Assembly (NCBI RefSeq): GCF_900105805.1
Contig: NZ_LT629788.1
Span: 186,001-250,000 of the forward strand
Source of the DNA: Pseudomonas moraviensis
Lineage (GTDB): Bacteria; Pseudomonadota; Gammaproteobacteria; Pseudomonadales; Pseudomonadaceae
Length of the DNA stretch: 64,000 bases
Direction of reading: 5' to 3'
Shown here in pieces: positions 16,305-23,945 of this stretch (position 1 is the stretch's first letter; every line of letters starts with the position of its first letter). The notes beneath the pieces are model-generated. The model worked only from the letters and a program-made list of their open reading frames with translations. It was not told the DNA's origin and did not search any database. A program made the position numbers and the translations under genes.

Positions 16305-16871
16305 ATGCAAATAACCGAAAACAATCTTATCGACATCATGCCCAACGCCCGCTCCCAAGCGGGCGTTTTTGTTTCTGTACTCAACACTGCCATGGCCAGG
16401 CATCGCATCGATACGCCCAAGCGCATCGCTGCCTTTCTCGCACAGGTCGGTCACGAGTCGGGGCAATTGCGCTACGTGCGCGAACTGGGCAATAACCAAT
16501 ACCTGAGCAAATACGACACCGGCACCCTGGCGCTGCGTCTGGGCAATACCCCCGAGGCGGATGGCGACGGGCAAAAGTACCGGGGCCGTGGGCTCATTCA
16601 AATCACCGGTCGCGCCAACTACCGACAATGCAGCCTCGGCTTGTTTGGCGATGAGCGTCTGTTGTCGTTGCCCGAATTGCTCGAGCAACCGCAATGGGCG
16701 GCCGAATCGGCGGCGTGGTTCTGGGCGCAGAGGGGCCTGAACGAGCTGGCCGACGCGGACCAGTTCAACACCATCACCCGCCGAATCAACGGCGGGTTGA
16801 ATGGCTTGCAGGATCGTCTGGAAATCTGGGCGCGGGCGAGGACGGTGCTATGTCCGGCTCCTGGCGTGTGA
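16305..16871 (+). CDS. GH19 chitinase-type endolysin
   Basis: This 188-residue enzyme has the glycoside hydrolase 19 core: HESGQLRYVRELGNN with Glu51 and Glu60 as likely catalytic acids, KYRGRGLIQITGRANY, and ITRRINGGLNGLQDR. It would cut peptidoglycan glycan strands so that assembled particles are released by lysis. There is no signal peptide, so a holin, not found in this window, should be needed. GGGAGG lies nine bases before the ATG; an upstream TTG at 16269 was discarded. A strong terminator-like hairpin lies within codons 14-24. Confidence 0.93.
   Translation: MQITENNLIDIMPNARSQAGVFVSVLNTAMARHRIDTPKRIAAFLAQVGHESGQLRYVRELGNNQYLSKYDTGTLALRLGNTPEADGDGQKYRGRGLIQITGRANYRQCSLGLFGDERLLSLPELLEQPQWAAESAAWFWAQRGLNELADADQFNTITRRINGGLNGLQDRLEIWARARTVLCPAPGV
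16344..16374 (+). terminator. Terminator-like hairpin inside the endolysin coding region
   Basis: A perfect ten-pair stem (AACGCCCGCT with AGCGGGCGTT) with a four-base loop is followed by TTTTTGTTT. It lies 39 bases into the endolysin gene and encodes Asn14-Ala-Arg-Ser-Gln-Ala-Gly-Val-Phe-Val. It has the form of an intrinsic terminator for the tail operon transcript. Confidence 0.7.
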
Positions 16872-17368
16872 TTGGCCTGTTGTTGCTGGCGGCCGGGGTT
16901 TTCTCTGCGGCGTGGCAATTTCAGGACTGGCGCTACGGGCGACAATTGGCCGAGCAGGCGCGGTTAAACGCCGAGACGCAGAATCAACTCACTCAAACTG
17001 CCGCGAGCGCACAACAGGCCGAGCAGGATAAACGCCTGGCGCTGGAGCAACGACTCGCGGCCAGTGAACAAACCCATTATCGAGCGCTGAGCGATGCCCA
17101 ACGTGATCAGGATCGCCTGCGCGATCGTCTTGCCACTGCTGATCTGCGCCTGTCAGTCCTCATCGACGCCGGCGACGCTGCCCAAGGCTGCGGGGTGCCA
17201 GCCACCGCCGGCACCGGCGGCGTGGATCATGCAACCGTACGCGCCCGACTTGACCCGGCGCATGCTCAACGAATTATCGCCATCACCGCCACCGGCGACC
17301 GCGGATTGATTGCCTTGCAGGCGTGTCAGGCCTATGTCAGAGCGCTGGCGCCCGCACATTTTGAATGA
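16850..17368 (+). CDS. i-spanin (Rz-like) lysis protein
   Basis: This 172-residue protein has an N-terminal membrane segment (VIGLLLLAAGVFSAAW) and then a long periplasmic coiled coil rich in Gln, Ala and Arg (residues 30-95). This is the organisation of Rz inner-membrane spanins, which with Rz1 fuse inner and outer membranes in the last lysis step. A CGCGVP-like Cys and the end QACQAYV fit the family. It overlaps the endolysin by 22 bases, as lysis genes often do. Confidence 0.9.
   Translation: MSGSWRVIGLLLLAAGVFSAAWQFQDWRYGRQLAEQARLNAETQNQLTQTAASAQQAEQDKRLALEQRLAASEQTHYRALSDAQRDQDRLRDRLATADLRLSVLIDAGDAAQGCGVPATAGTGGVDHATVRARLDPAHAQRIIAITATGDRGLIALQACQAYVRALAPAHFE
17094..17309 (+). CDS. o-spanin (Rz1-like) lipoprotein embedded in the i-spanin gene
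   Basis: A 71-residue frame lies wholly inside the Rz gene in the +1 register. It starts MPNVIRIACAIVLPLLICACQ: a short basic N-terminus, a hydrophobic stretch and a lipobox (ICA-C), giving a mature lipoprotein of about 52 residues rich in proline (QPPPAPAA, SPSPPPA). This is the classical Rz1 layout. The outer-membrane lipoprotein would pair with the Rz coiled coil across the periplasm. Confidence 0.85.
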   Translation: MPNVIRIACAIVLPLLICACQSSSTPATLPKAAGCQPPPAPAAWIMQPYAPDLTRRMLNELSPSPPPATAD

Positions 17369-17435
17369 GTCTGTGTATTGAAAGCATGCCCGGCTCGTGT
17401 ACGGTGAAGACATTCCACACGATCCGGAGCTCGCC

Positions 17436-17936
17436 GTGAAAGAGACCACCCAACTGGCCGCTGAACTGGGCCGACGTCTGCAAGTGCTCAATGCTCACGT
17501 CACCACTGCAGAGTCCTGCACCGGTGGCGGGATTGCCGAGGCCATTACGCGGATACCGGGCAGTTCGGCCTGGTTTGAAGCCGGTTACGTGACGTACTCC
17601 AACCGGCAGAAAACCCGGCAGTTGAATGTTCCGGACGAACTGTTCGAAACGGTCGGCGCGGTCAGCCGCGAAGTCGTCGAGGCCATGGTGCGCGGTGCGC
17701 AGCAGCACAGCCTGGCGCATTTTGCCGTGGCGGTCAGCGGCGTCGCCGGCCCCGACGGCGGCACGCCGAACAAGCCGGTGGGCACGGTATGGCTAGCCTG
17801 GGGTGTGGGCGATGCGGTTTACAGTGAGGTTCAGCACTTCCCCGGCGGCCGTGATGAAGTCCGCCGACAAACGGTGAAGGCCGCGCTAGAGGGGCTTGTG
17901 CGACTAGCGGCACGAGAAATCGAAAATCAGGGGTAG
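17436..17936 (+). CDS. pncC: Nicotinamide-nucleotide amidohydrolase, CinA C-terminal type
   Basis: The 166-residue enzyme converts nicotinamide mononucleotide to nicotinate mononucleotide in NAD recycling. The family motifs TAESCTGGGIAEAIT, GYVTYSNRQK and AVSGVAGPDGGTPNKPVGTVW are complete. It corresponds to the stand-alone C-terminal domain of CinA. A GTG at 17436 was chosen over a GTG at 17397 because GGAG precedes it and the length fits PncC (about 165). It directly precedes recA, as in other pseudomonads, and marks the right border of the tailocin cluster. Confidence 0.93.
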   Translation: MKETTQLAAELGRRLQVLNAHVTTAESCTGGGIAEAITRIPGSSAWFEAGYVTYSNRQKTRQLNVPDELFETVGAVSREVVEAMVRGAQQHSLAHFAVAVSGVAGPDGGTPNKPVGTVWLAWGVGDAVYSEVQHFPGGRDEVRRQTVKAALEGLVRLAAREIENQG

Positions 17937-17963
17937 GCGATCTTCGAACGCTGTGGAATAATA

Positions 17964-17979
17964 CTGGCTACTTATACAG
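17964..17979 (+). promoter_or_regulatory. LexA (SOS) box upstream of recA
   Basis: CTGGCTACTTATACAG fits the CTG-N10-CAG LexA operator and lies 41 bases before the recA ATG. The same form recurs before dinB at 39405. Confidence 0.9.
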
Positions 17980-18019
17980 GTGTTGGCCGTCAGGCCTTAT
18001 TGATTACGTGAGGACTTTA

Positions 18020-19078
18020 ATGGACGACAACAAGAAGAAAGCCTTGGCTGCGGCCCTGGGTCAGATCGAACGTCAATTCGGCAAGGGTGCCGTAATGCGT
18101 ATGGGCGATCAGGACCGTCAGGCGATCCCGGCCATCTCTACTGGCTCTCTGGGTCTGGACATCGCACTCGGCATCGGCGGTCTGCCAAAAGGCCGTATCG
18201 TTGAAATCTACGGTCCTGAATCCTCCGGTAAAACCACACTGACACTGTCGGTCATCGCCCAGGCACAAAAAGCCGGCGCGACTTGCGCATTCGTCGACGC
18301 CGAGCATGCGCTCGATCCAGAGTACGCCGGCAAGCTGGGCGTCAATGTCGACGACCTGCTGGTTTCCCAGCCGGACACTGGCGAACAGGCCCTGGAAATC
18401 ACCGACATGCTGGTGCGCTCCAACGCCGTTGACGTGATCATCGTCGACTCCGTGGCGGCACTGGTACCGAAGGCTGAAATCGAAGGTGAAATGGGCGACA
18501 TGCACGTCGGCCTGCAAGCACGTCTGATGTCTCAGGCGCTGCGTAAGATCACCGGTAACATCAAGAACGCCAACTGCCTGGTCATCTTCATCAACCAGAT
18601 CCGTATGAAGATCGGCGTGATGTTCGGCAGCCCGGAAACCACCACCGGTGGTAACGCGCTTAAGTTCTACGCTTCGGTTCGTCTCGACATCCGCCGTACC
18701 GGCGCGGTGAAGGAAGGCGACGAAGTGGTCGGCAGCGAAACCCGCGTCAAGGTTGTGAAGAACAAGGTGGCTTCGCCGTTCCGTCAGGCCGAATTCCAGA
18801 TTCTTTACGGCAAGGGCATCTACCTCAACGGTGAGATGATCGACCTGGGTGTGTTGCACGGTTTCGTCGAGAAGTCCGGCGCCTGGTACGCCTACGAAGG
18901 CACCAAGATCGGTCAGGGCAAGGCCAACTCGGCCAAGTTCCTGGCGGACAACCCGGAAATCGCCGCGAAGCTCGAGAAGCAACTGCGTGACAAGCTGCTG
19001 TCGCCAGCAGTGATTGCAGACTCCAAGGCCTCGGCGGTCAAAGAGACCGAAGACGACCTGGCCGACGCTGACCTCTGA
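18020..19078 (+). CDS. recA: Recombinase A
   Basis: The 352-residue RecA forms filaments on single-stranded DNA, catalyses strand exchange and activates LexA self-cleavage. The Walker A GPESSGKTT (residues 65-73), the VDAEHALDP segment and the QALRKITGNIKNANCLVIFINQ region are intact, and the acidic tail (ETEDDLADADL) is present. The ATG at 18020 gives the usual Pseudomonas length. RecA activity is also what normally induces tailocin clusters such as the one just upstream, so the linkage is of functional interest. Confidence 0.99.
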   Translation: MDDNKKKALAAALGQIERQFGKGAVMRMGDQDRQAIPAISTGSLGLDIALGIGGLPKGRIVEIYGPESSGKTTLTLSVIAQAQKAGATCAFVDAEHALDPEYAGKLGVNVDDLLVSQPDTGEQALEITDMLVRSNAVDVIIVDSVAALVPKAEIEGEMGDMHVGLQARLMSQALRKITGNIKNANCLVIFINQIRMKIGVMFGSPETTTGGNALKFYASVRLDIRRTGAVKEGDEVVGSETRVKVVKNKVASPFRQAEFQILYGKGIYLNGEMIDLGVLHGFVEKSGAWYAYEGTKIGQGKANSAKFLADNPEIAAKLEKQLRDKLLSPAVIADSKASAVKETEDDLADADL

Positions 19079-19086
19079 TCGCAGCG

Positions 19087-19557
19087 ATGACCACCGCCGT
19101 ACTGGATACCCTCGTCGCGGTGCGGCGAACCGCCATGGACCTGCTCGCACGCCGCGAGCATGGTCGCGTCGAGTTGACGCGCAAGCTGCGTCAGCGCGGC
19201 GCCGAGGCGGAGCTGATCGAAACAGCCCTCGACCGTCTGACGGAAGAGGGACTGCTTTCAGAAGCGCGATACCTTGAAAGCTTTGTTTCCTACCGAGCCC
19301 GTTCCGGCTATGGCCCATTGCGAATTCGTGAGGAGCTCAGCCAGCGGGGCTTGCAACGTACCGATATCGAAGTCGCCCTGCGCGAAAGCGGTATCAATTG
19401 GCAGGCGCAGCTTCAGGACACGTGGCAACGCAAGTTCTCCGGGCATTTACCGATTGATGCGAAAGAAAGAGCCAAACAAGGCCGGTTTCTGGCGTATCGG
19501 GGTTTCTCGATGGAGATGATCAACCGATTGTTCAGCGGTCGAGAGATGGACGATTAA
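19087..19557 (+). CDS. recX: Regulatory protein RecX
   Basis: This 156-residue protein has the three-helix RecX repeats: AMDLLARREHGRVELTRKL, LIETALDRLTEEGLLSEARYLESF and the YRGFSMEMINRLF end. RecX binds RecA filaments and limits their activity. It starts eight bases after the recA stop and is likely co-transcribed with recA. A strong terminator follows. Confidence 0.96.
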   Translation: MTTAVLDTLVAVRRTAMDLLARREHGRVELTRKLRQRGAEAELIETALDRLTEEGLLSEARYLESFVSYRARSGYGPLRIREELSQRGLQRTDIEVALRESGINWQAQLQDTWQRKFSGHLPIDAKERAKQGRFLAYRGFSMEMINRLFSGREMDD

Positions 19558-19569
19558 ATCGATTCAACA

Positions 19570-19613
19570 AAAAACGGCCCGCTATTTTTAAAAATAGCGG
19601 GCCGTTTTTTTTT
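19570..19613. terminator. Bidirectional terminator between recX and the LOG-family gene
   Basis: A perfect inverted repeat of 20 bases per arm (core AACGGCCCGCTATTTTT), with almost no loop, has an A-run on the left and a T-run on the right. It can end both recX (+) and the convergent gene (-). Confidence 0.92.
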
Positions 19614-19617
19614 GCCT

Positions 19618-20733
19618 TCAGATCACGTTGGAAGGTTCGCGCGAGCGTTGTGCGGTGGGCGGTTTTGAGTCTGCCCAGTTTTCCGGCAGGTTGATAAAGT
19701 CAACCAACTCTCTCAGACGACCATGGGTGCGGCCATTGAAGGCGAACGCCAGCCGCGCCAGATGGCTGAACTGTGCATCATCATGTTCTTCGCCACTGTA
19801 GGCGTGTTGATGAAACTGGTCGCTGAGGCACAGATCAGCGAACTCCTCTTGCATTTGCGCCAATGCCTGGTCGCGGAGCTTGTGGTTCATGCGTATCACG
19901 AACTGCCGCTTGAGCCAGCGGGTGGAGTGGAAGTTGCTGTAGAACTGATTGATCTCTTCCACCGCGTCTTCAACGCTGTAGACCAGCCGCATCAGCTTCA
20001 TATCCGTCGGCAGGATATAGCGGTTGTCTTCCAGTTGGTTGCGGATGAAATCCAGCGCGCCTTGCCAGAACGTCCCGCCCGGGACATCCAGCAACACCAC
20101 CGGCACCAATGGGCTTTTGCCGGTCTGGATCAGCGTCAGCACTTCCAGCGCTTCATCAAGGGTGCCAAAACCGCCCGGGCACAGCACCAGCGCATCGGCC
20201 TCTTTGACGAAGAACAGTTTGCGGGTGAAGAAAAAGTGGAAGGGCAACAGATTGTCGGTGCCATCGACGGTGGGGTTGGCATGTTGTTCGAAGGGCAGGG
20301 TGATGTTGAAACCCAGGCTGTGATCTCGCCCGGCCCCTTCGTGGGCGGCGGCCATGATGCCGCCGCCGGCGCCGGTGATGACCATCATGTCCGCACGGGT
20401 CAGCGCTGCACCGAGTTCGCGGGCCATCGCGTACAGCGGATGTTCCACTGGCGTACGTGCCGAGCCGAACACGGTAACTTTGCGCCGGCCCTTGAATTGC
20501 TCAAGCACGCGAAACGCCTGCTCCAGTTCACGCAGGGCTTGCAGGGTGATCTTGGCGTTCCAGCGGTTGTGGTCTTCCTGAGCCATACGCAGCACAGTCA
20601 GGATCATGTCGCGGTAGATGGGGATGTTCGGGCTGTTGGGGGAAACGTGGTCGAGTTGGGCTTCGACCTGGCTGATAAGGTCGCCGCGTTCCTGAAAATG
20701 ACGGCTCAAGAGGTCGTTCGGTTGATAGGGCAT
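19618..20733 (-). CDS. LOG family protein (nucleotide 5'-monophosphate nucleosidase-like)
   Basis: This 371-residue protein contains the LOG/lysine-decarboxylase-like core: VFGSARTP, VITGAGGGIMAAAHEGA and the PGGFGTLDEALEVLTL signature. LOG-type enzymes hydrolyse nucleotide monophosphates to free base and ribose 5-phosphate, acting in cytokinin activation in plants and purine homeostasis in bacteria (PpnN). It has N- and C-terminal extensions relative to the short LOG proteins and is shorter than PpnN. The physiological substrate cannot be read from sequence. Confidence 0.85.
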   Translation of the reverse strand: MPYQPNDLLSRHFQERGDLISQVEAQLDHVSPNSPNIPIYRDMILTVLRMAQEDHNRWNAKITLQALRELEQAFRVLEQFKGRRKVTVFGSARTPVEHPLYAMARELGAALTRADMMVITGAGGGIMAAAHEGAGRDHSLGFNITLPFEQHANPTVDGTDNLLPFHFFFTRKLFFVKEADALVLCPGGFGTLDEALEVLTLIQTGKSPLVPVVLLDVPGGTFWQGALDFIRNQLEDNRYILPTDMKLMRLVYSVEDAVEEINQFYSNFHSTRWLKRQFVIRMNHKLRDQALAQMQEEFADLCLSDQFHQHAYSGEEHDDAQFSHLARLAFAFNGRTHGRLRELVDFINLPENWADSKPPTAQRSREPSNVI

Positions 20734-21073
20734 TCAACGTCTCCTTCTGCACAGAGCGAGTGACTCTGACGAGACCGTCCGAGCCGCACTGCAAAAACAC
20801 ACAGGGCCGGCAGTTCCATTTCTGCCGTTAACGAATGATCGGGAATACTCTGAATCTAGACCCTCCCACGCATTCGTGCCGACTGGAACAGTGCGCTGTA
20901 ACGTTTTGCCTGGCAACCGCTTACTGAATTGCGACAAAGCCTCGCCGCTCGTCTGAACGTGTCGCGAAGGGCCATCACTCTGATTTACTCAAATACAGAT
21001 GTCGCAAGACAACCTTGCGTTTGCGCAAGGCCAGGCAATTCATGGATTCGTGGGTGGCAAGGAGGCGGGATGC
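20734..21073. other. Intergenic stretch without a recognised gene
   Basis: About 340 bases lie between the divergent LOG-family gene and the small RHH-like gene. They should hold the promoters of both. I see no clear hairpin, repeat or operator here. Confidence 0.5.
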
Positions 21074-21271
21074 ATGGCCAGAGTGGTTCTGGAGATCGAT
21101 ACGCAGCTGTATCGAATGTTGCAGGAGTCGGCCAAGACCAATCAGTTGAGTCTCGAGGAAGAGTGCTGCCGACGATTGGCTGGCGGCGAGCGTCGCTCGC
21201 GCTATCTGCAGGCGCTGGTGGCGGAACTGCGCGCCGAGGATGAACAGCGGCGCGCTAACGCTTCACGCTGA
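21074..21271 (+). CDS. Small ribbon-helix-helix-like protein, function unknown
   Basis: This 65-residue protein reads MARVVLEIDTQLYRMLQESA followed by helices rich in Arg and Glu. A short beta strand with alternating hydrophobic residues followed by two helices resembles the Arc/MetJ ribbon-helix-helix fold, though it may be only a structural resemblance. The start at 21074 has AGGAGG nine bases upstream. A longer form from ATG 20999 (90 residues) is possible but less likely. It is convergent with the PA3611-like gene, with the stops touching. Confidence 0.7.
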   Translation: MARVVLEIDTQLYRMLQESAKTNQLSLEEECCRRLAGGERRSRYLQALVAELRAEDEQRRANASR

Positions 21272-21697
21272 TTACTTTTTCTTGGCGGGCGCAGTTTTCG
21301 GGCAATCGGATTCCTGATAGCTCGCCGAACCGATCGCTTTGTTGGTTTTCACTTCGGTGAAGTCGTAACGCATGATCGCACCCTTGGCCATCAGCTTGCG
21401 GTACGACGGGTTATTGCAGACCGACGCGCCCAACTGGAAGTACACAGCCTTGGGATCGGCGCGCATCTTGTCGGCGTGGCTCTTCTGCACGCTCAGATGG
21501 TTGATCAGTTGCGTGCCTTCGACGGTGTAGCCTTGATCAAGAATGTCTTCATTGATCGCCCGTGGCGTGCCGACGCTGCTTTGGGCGGCGACGTTGCGCA
21601 GCTCTCGGTTCAGATTCTGCTCACTCAGGGACGCAGCCTGAGCGGTAAAGGACGTCGCCAGCAGAATGGCAGCGGTGGGAACGATAAGGCGCAGCAT
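21272..21697 (-). CDS. Secreted PA3611-family protein
   Basis: The 141-residue protein has a clean signal peptide (MLRLIVPTAAILLATSFTAQA) and a mature part with two cysteines (VCNNPSYRK and ESDCPKTAP). It ends in a Lys-rich tail. It resembles the PA3611 family described in P. aeruginosa as a quorum-sensing-regulated virulence factor; its biochemical role is not known. The start at 21697 was chosen because the frame upstream has no homology and this start gives the signal peptide and a good AGGAG site. Confidence 0.8.
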   Translation of the reverse strand: MLRLIVPTAAILLATSFTAQAASLSEQNLNRELRNVAAQSSVGTPRAINEDILDQGYTVEGTQLINHLSVQKSHADKMRADPKAVYFQLGASVCNNPSYRKLMAKGAIMRYDFTEVKTNKAIGSASYQESDCPKTAPAKKK

Positions 21698-21886
21698 GAA
21701 ACTCTCCTGATTCGGTGACTGGTGGTTCGACCCGTCACGGGGCGGTGCGTTCAGTGGCGGCGAATTATAGGGGAGCCGGTCTGGACGGTACAGGCTTGTA
21801 GCCGTCGCTCTGGTAAACTGCCGGCCTTTATTGCCCTGCCGAGTGTCGTTCGTGTCGAGTTTCCCTGTCTGCCGGTGTCGCCTGCG

Positions 21887-22633
21887 ATGAACCATGCCCC
21901 CAACGCCGTGGCCCGCCTGCGCGATCAGCGCGAAGACGAAGGCATCAAGCCGATTCAGGCGCGCGGGTTCCGCTCCGAGCGCTGCCGTGATTGCCGAGTG
22001 ATCATCAGCCATTGCCTGTGCGCGTGGCGGCCGAGCGTCGACACCCGTTCCGGCGTGTGCCTGATCATGACCGGCAAGGAAGTGTTCAAGCCCAGCAACA
22101 CCGGCTGGCTGATTGCCGACGTCGTGCGCGACAACCACGCGTTTATCTGGTCGCGCACCGAGCCTGACCCGCAGATGCTCGCATTGCTCAACGATCCGCA
22201 ATGGCAGCCGTATCTGGTGTTTCCGGGTGAATATGTCGAGCCGTCGCGGGTAACCAACACGGTGAGCGTCGATAGCAGCAAGCGTCCGTTGTTCATTCTG
22301 CTCGATGCGACCTGGACCGAAGCGCGCAAGATTTTCCGCAAGAGTCCGTATTTCGATCGTTTGCCGATTCTCAGTCTGCTGCCCGACAAACTCTCGCGCT
22401 ATCGCTTGCGCCGCTCGACTCGCAGCGAGCATTTGTGTACCGCTGAAGTCGCCGCGTTATGTCTGGAACTGGCCGGTGACAGCGATGCGGCATCGGCACT
22501 GGACGCCTACTTCGATGTGTTCAGCCAGCATTACCTGGGTGCCAAGCAGCAACTGGACGTGAATGAATCAACTGCCGCTCACGCCGAGTTGTTGCCTTAT
22601 ATACGAAAGCCGCAGCCGGAGTTGGCCCGATAG
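21887..22633 (+). CDS. DTW-domain tRNA-uridine aminocarboxypropyltransferase-like protein
   Basis: This protein of about 248 residues belongs to the DTW family, to which E. coli TapT belongs (acp3U modification of tRNA using S-adenosylmethionine). The zinc-type cysteines CRDCRVIISHCLC and the signature DATWTEARKIF are present, followed by LPDKLSRYRLRRS. ATG 21887 was chosen; a GTG at 21875 in the same frame is an alternative. Specificity for tRNA position 47 is inferred from the family. Confidence 0.88.
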   Translation: MNHAPNAVARLRDQREDEGIKPIQARGFRSERCRDCRVIISHCLCAWRPSVDTRSGVCLIMTGKEVFKPSNTGWLIADVVRDNHAFIWSRTEPDPQMLALLNDPQWQPYLVFPGEYVEPSRVTNTVSVDSSKRPLFILLDATWTEARKIFRKSPYFDRLPILSLLPDKLSRYRLRRSTRSEHLCTAEVAALCLELAGDSDAASALDAYFDVFSQHYLGAKQQLDVNESTAAHAELLPYIRKPQPELAR

Positions 22634-22857
22634 TGGCCCATACTGTCGACAGCGCTGGCCATCTTGCTTGACCACCCCGGCTTCGCTGGGCATGCTTGGC
22701 GCCGATTAGGGTGCGGCCAAGGTTTGAAACGCCGTTTTTGCAGTTGATTGGCGTTGAACGTGCCCCTGTGGATATCGCTTCAAACGCGACATCTTGAGTT
22801 GTTTTGGCCAGACCGGAATGCACCGGGTCTGCCATCAAAAACAGGATCATTTGAAAA

Positions 22858-23508
22858 ATGGCCACATACGACATCCTGATTGCCGATGATCACCCATTGT
22901 TTCGTAGTGCCCTGCATCAAGCGGTGACGCTGGGCCTTGGCCCGGATGTTCGGCTGGTGGAAGTGGCGAGCATCGCCGAACTGGAAGCACGCCTGACCGA
23001 AAAGTCTGACTGGGACCTGGTCCTGCTGGATCTGAACATGCCCGGCGCTTTCGGGTTTTCCGGGTTGGTCATGCTGCGCGGACAGTATCCGCAGATTCCG
23101 GTGGTGATGGTCTCGGCCCAGGAAGAAGCTTCGGTGATGGTCAAGTCCCGCGAGTTCGGTGCCAGCGGCTTTATTCCCAAGTCCAGCGACTTGAACGTGA
23201 TCCAGCAAGCGGTGCGCAAAGTCCTCGATGGCGATGTGTTCTGGCCGCCGCAAGCCTTCGAAGCGGTGAGCGTGTCGGATGAGGCGAAAGCCGCCAGCGA
23301 TGGTCTGGCCAGCCTGACGCCGCAACAGTTCCGCGTGCTGACCATGGTCTGCGAAGGCCTGCTGAACAAGCAGATCGCCTACGAGTTGAGCGTGTCGGAA
23401 GCGACCATCAAGGCTCACGTCACGGCGATCTTTCGCAAATTGAATGTGCGCACTCGCACGCAAGCGGCTTTACTGCTGCAACAACTTGAGTCAATTCCGA
23501 GCCAGTGA
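22858..23508 (+). CDS. erdR: LuxR-type response regulator, ErdR-like
   Basis: This 216-residue regulator has a receiver domain with the acidic pair near residues 10-11, phospho-acceptor Asp58 in LVLLDLNMPG, a conserved Lys in FIPKSS, and a C-terminal LuxR helix-turn-helix (LTPQQFRVLTMVCEGLLNKQ, SEATIKAHVTAIFRKL). In P. aeruginosa the orthologue next to dgkA is ErdR, which controls ethanol oxidation and related carbon metabolism. No sensor kinase gene is adjacent. Confidence 0.88.
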   Translation: MATYDILIADDHPLFRSALHQAVTLGLGPDVRLVEVASIAELEARLTEKSDWDLVLLDLNMPGAFGFSGLVMLRGQYPQIPVVMVSAQEEASVMVKSREFGASGFIPKSSDLNVIQQAVRKVLDGDVFWPPQAFEAVSVSDEAKAASDGLASLTPQQFRVLTMVCEGLLNKQIAYELSVSEATIKAHVTAIFRKLNVRTRTQAALLLQQLESIPSQ

Positions 23509-23582
23509 TGACTGGCTGTTTCACGCTTTTTTGACTTTCGTTGATCTAGCTTCCCCACTCCTTTTTGGTTGGTTTCTTCTTT

Positions 23583-23945
23583 ATGTCACCTTTCAAGGGC
23601 CAGACCGGCCTGAAACGCATCCTCAACGCGTCCGGCTATTCGCTTGACGGCTTGCGTGCCGCCTTCACCGGCGAAGCAGCGTTCCGCCAATTGGTGCTGC
23701 TCAACGTGGTGCTGATTCCGCTGACATTCTTCCTCAATGTCAGCCGAGTCGAGCAGGCCGTGTTGATCGCGGTTTGCTTGCTGGCGCTGATTGTCGAGCT
23801 GCTCAACTCGGCGGTGGAAGCGGCCATTGACCGTATCTCGCTGGAATTGCATCCGCTGTCTAAAAATGCCAAGGACATGGGCAGCGCCGCGCAGTTCGTG
23901 GCATTGAGCATGATCGCGCTGGTGTGGGCGGTGATTCTGCTTTAA
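23583..23945 (+). CDS. dgkA: Diacylglycerol kinase
   Basis: The 120-residue membrane enzyme phosphorylates diacylglycerol to phosphatidic acid, recycling the lipid by-product of membrane-derived glucan synthesis. Three membrane segments are visible, and the active-site block ELLNSAVEAAIDRISLE and KDMGSAAQF are intact. The start at 23583 has no obvious ribosome site; a TTG at 23565 in frame is an alternative. It is convergent with finR, with a four-base stop overlap. Confidence 0.95.
   Translation: MSPFKGQTGLKRILNASGYSLDGLRAAFTGEAAFRQLVLLNVVLIPLTFFLNVSRVEQAVLIAVCLLALIVELLNSAVEAAIDRISLELHPLSKNAKDMGSAAQFVALSMIALVWAVILL

Noticed and set aside
3..17368. Complete prophage
   Set aside because: No integrase, replication, terminase, portal or capsid gene and no flanking attachment repeat was seen; only tail, fibre and lysis genes are present.
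17397..17936. Earlier start (GTG 17397) for pncC
   Set aside because: It has no ribosome site and adds 13 non-family residues; GTG 17436 has GGAG upstream and the family length.
21272..22432. A 386-residue form of the PA3611-like protein starting at 22432
   Set aside because: The extension runs antisense to the DTW-domain gene, and the signal peptide with AGGAG site marks the start at 21697.
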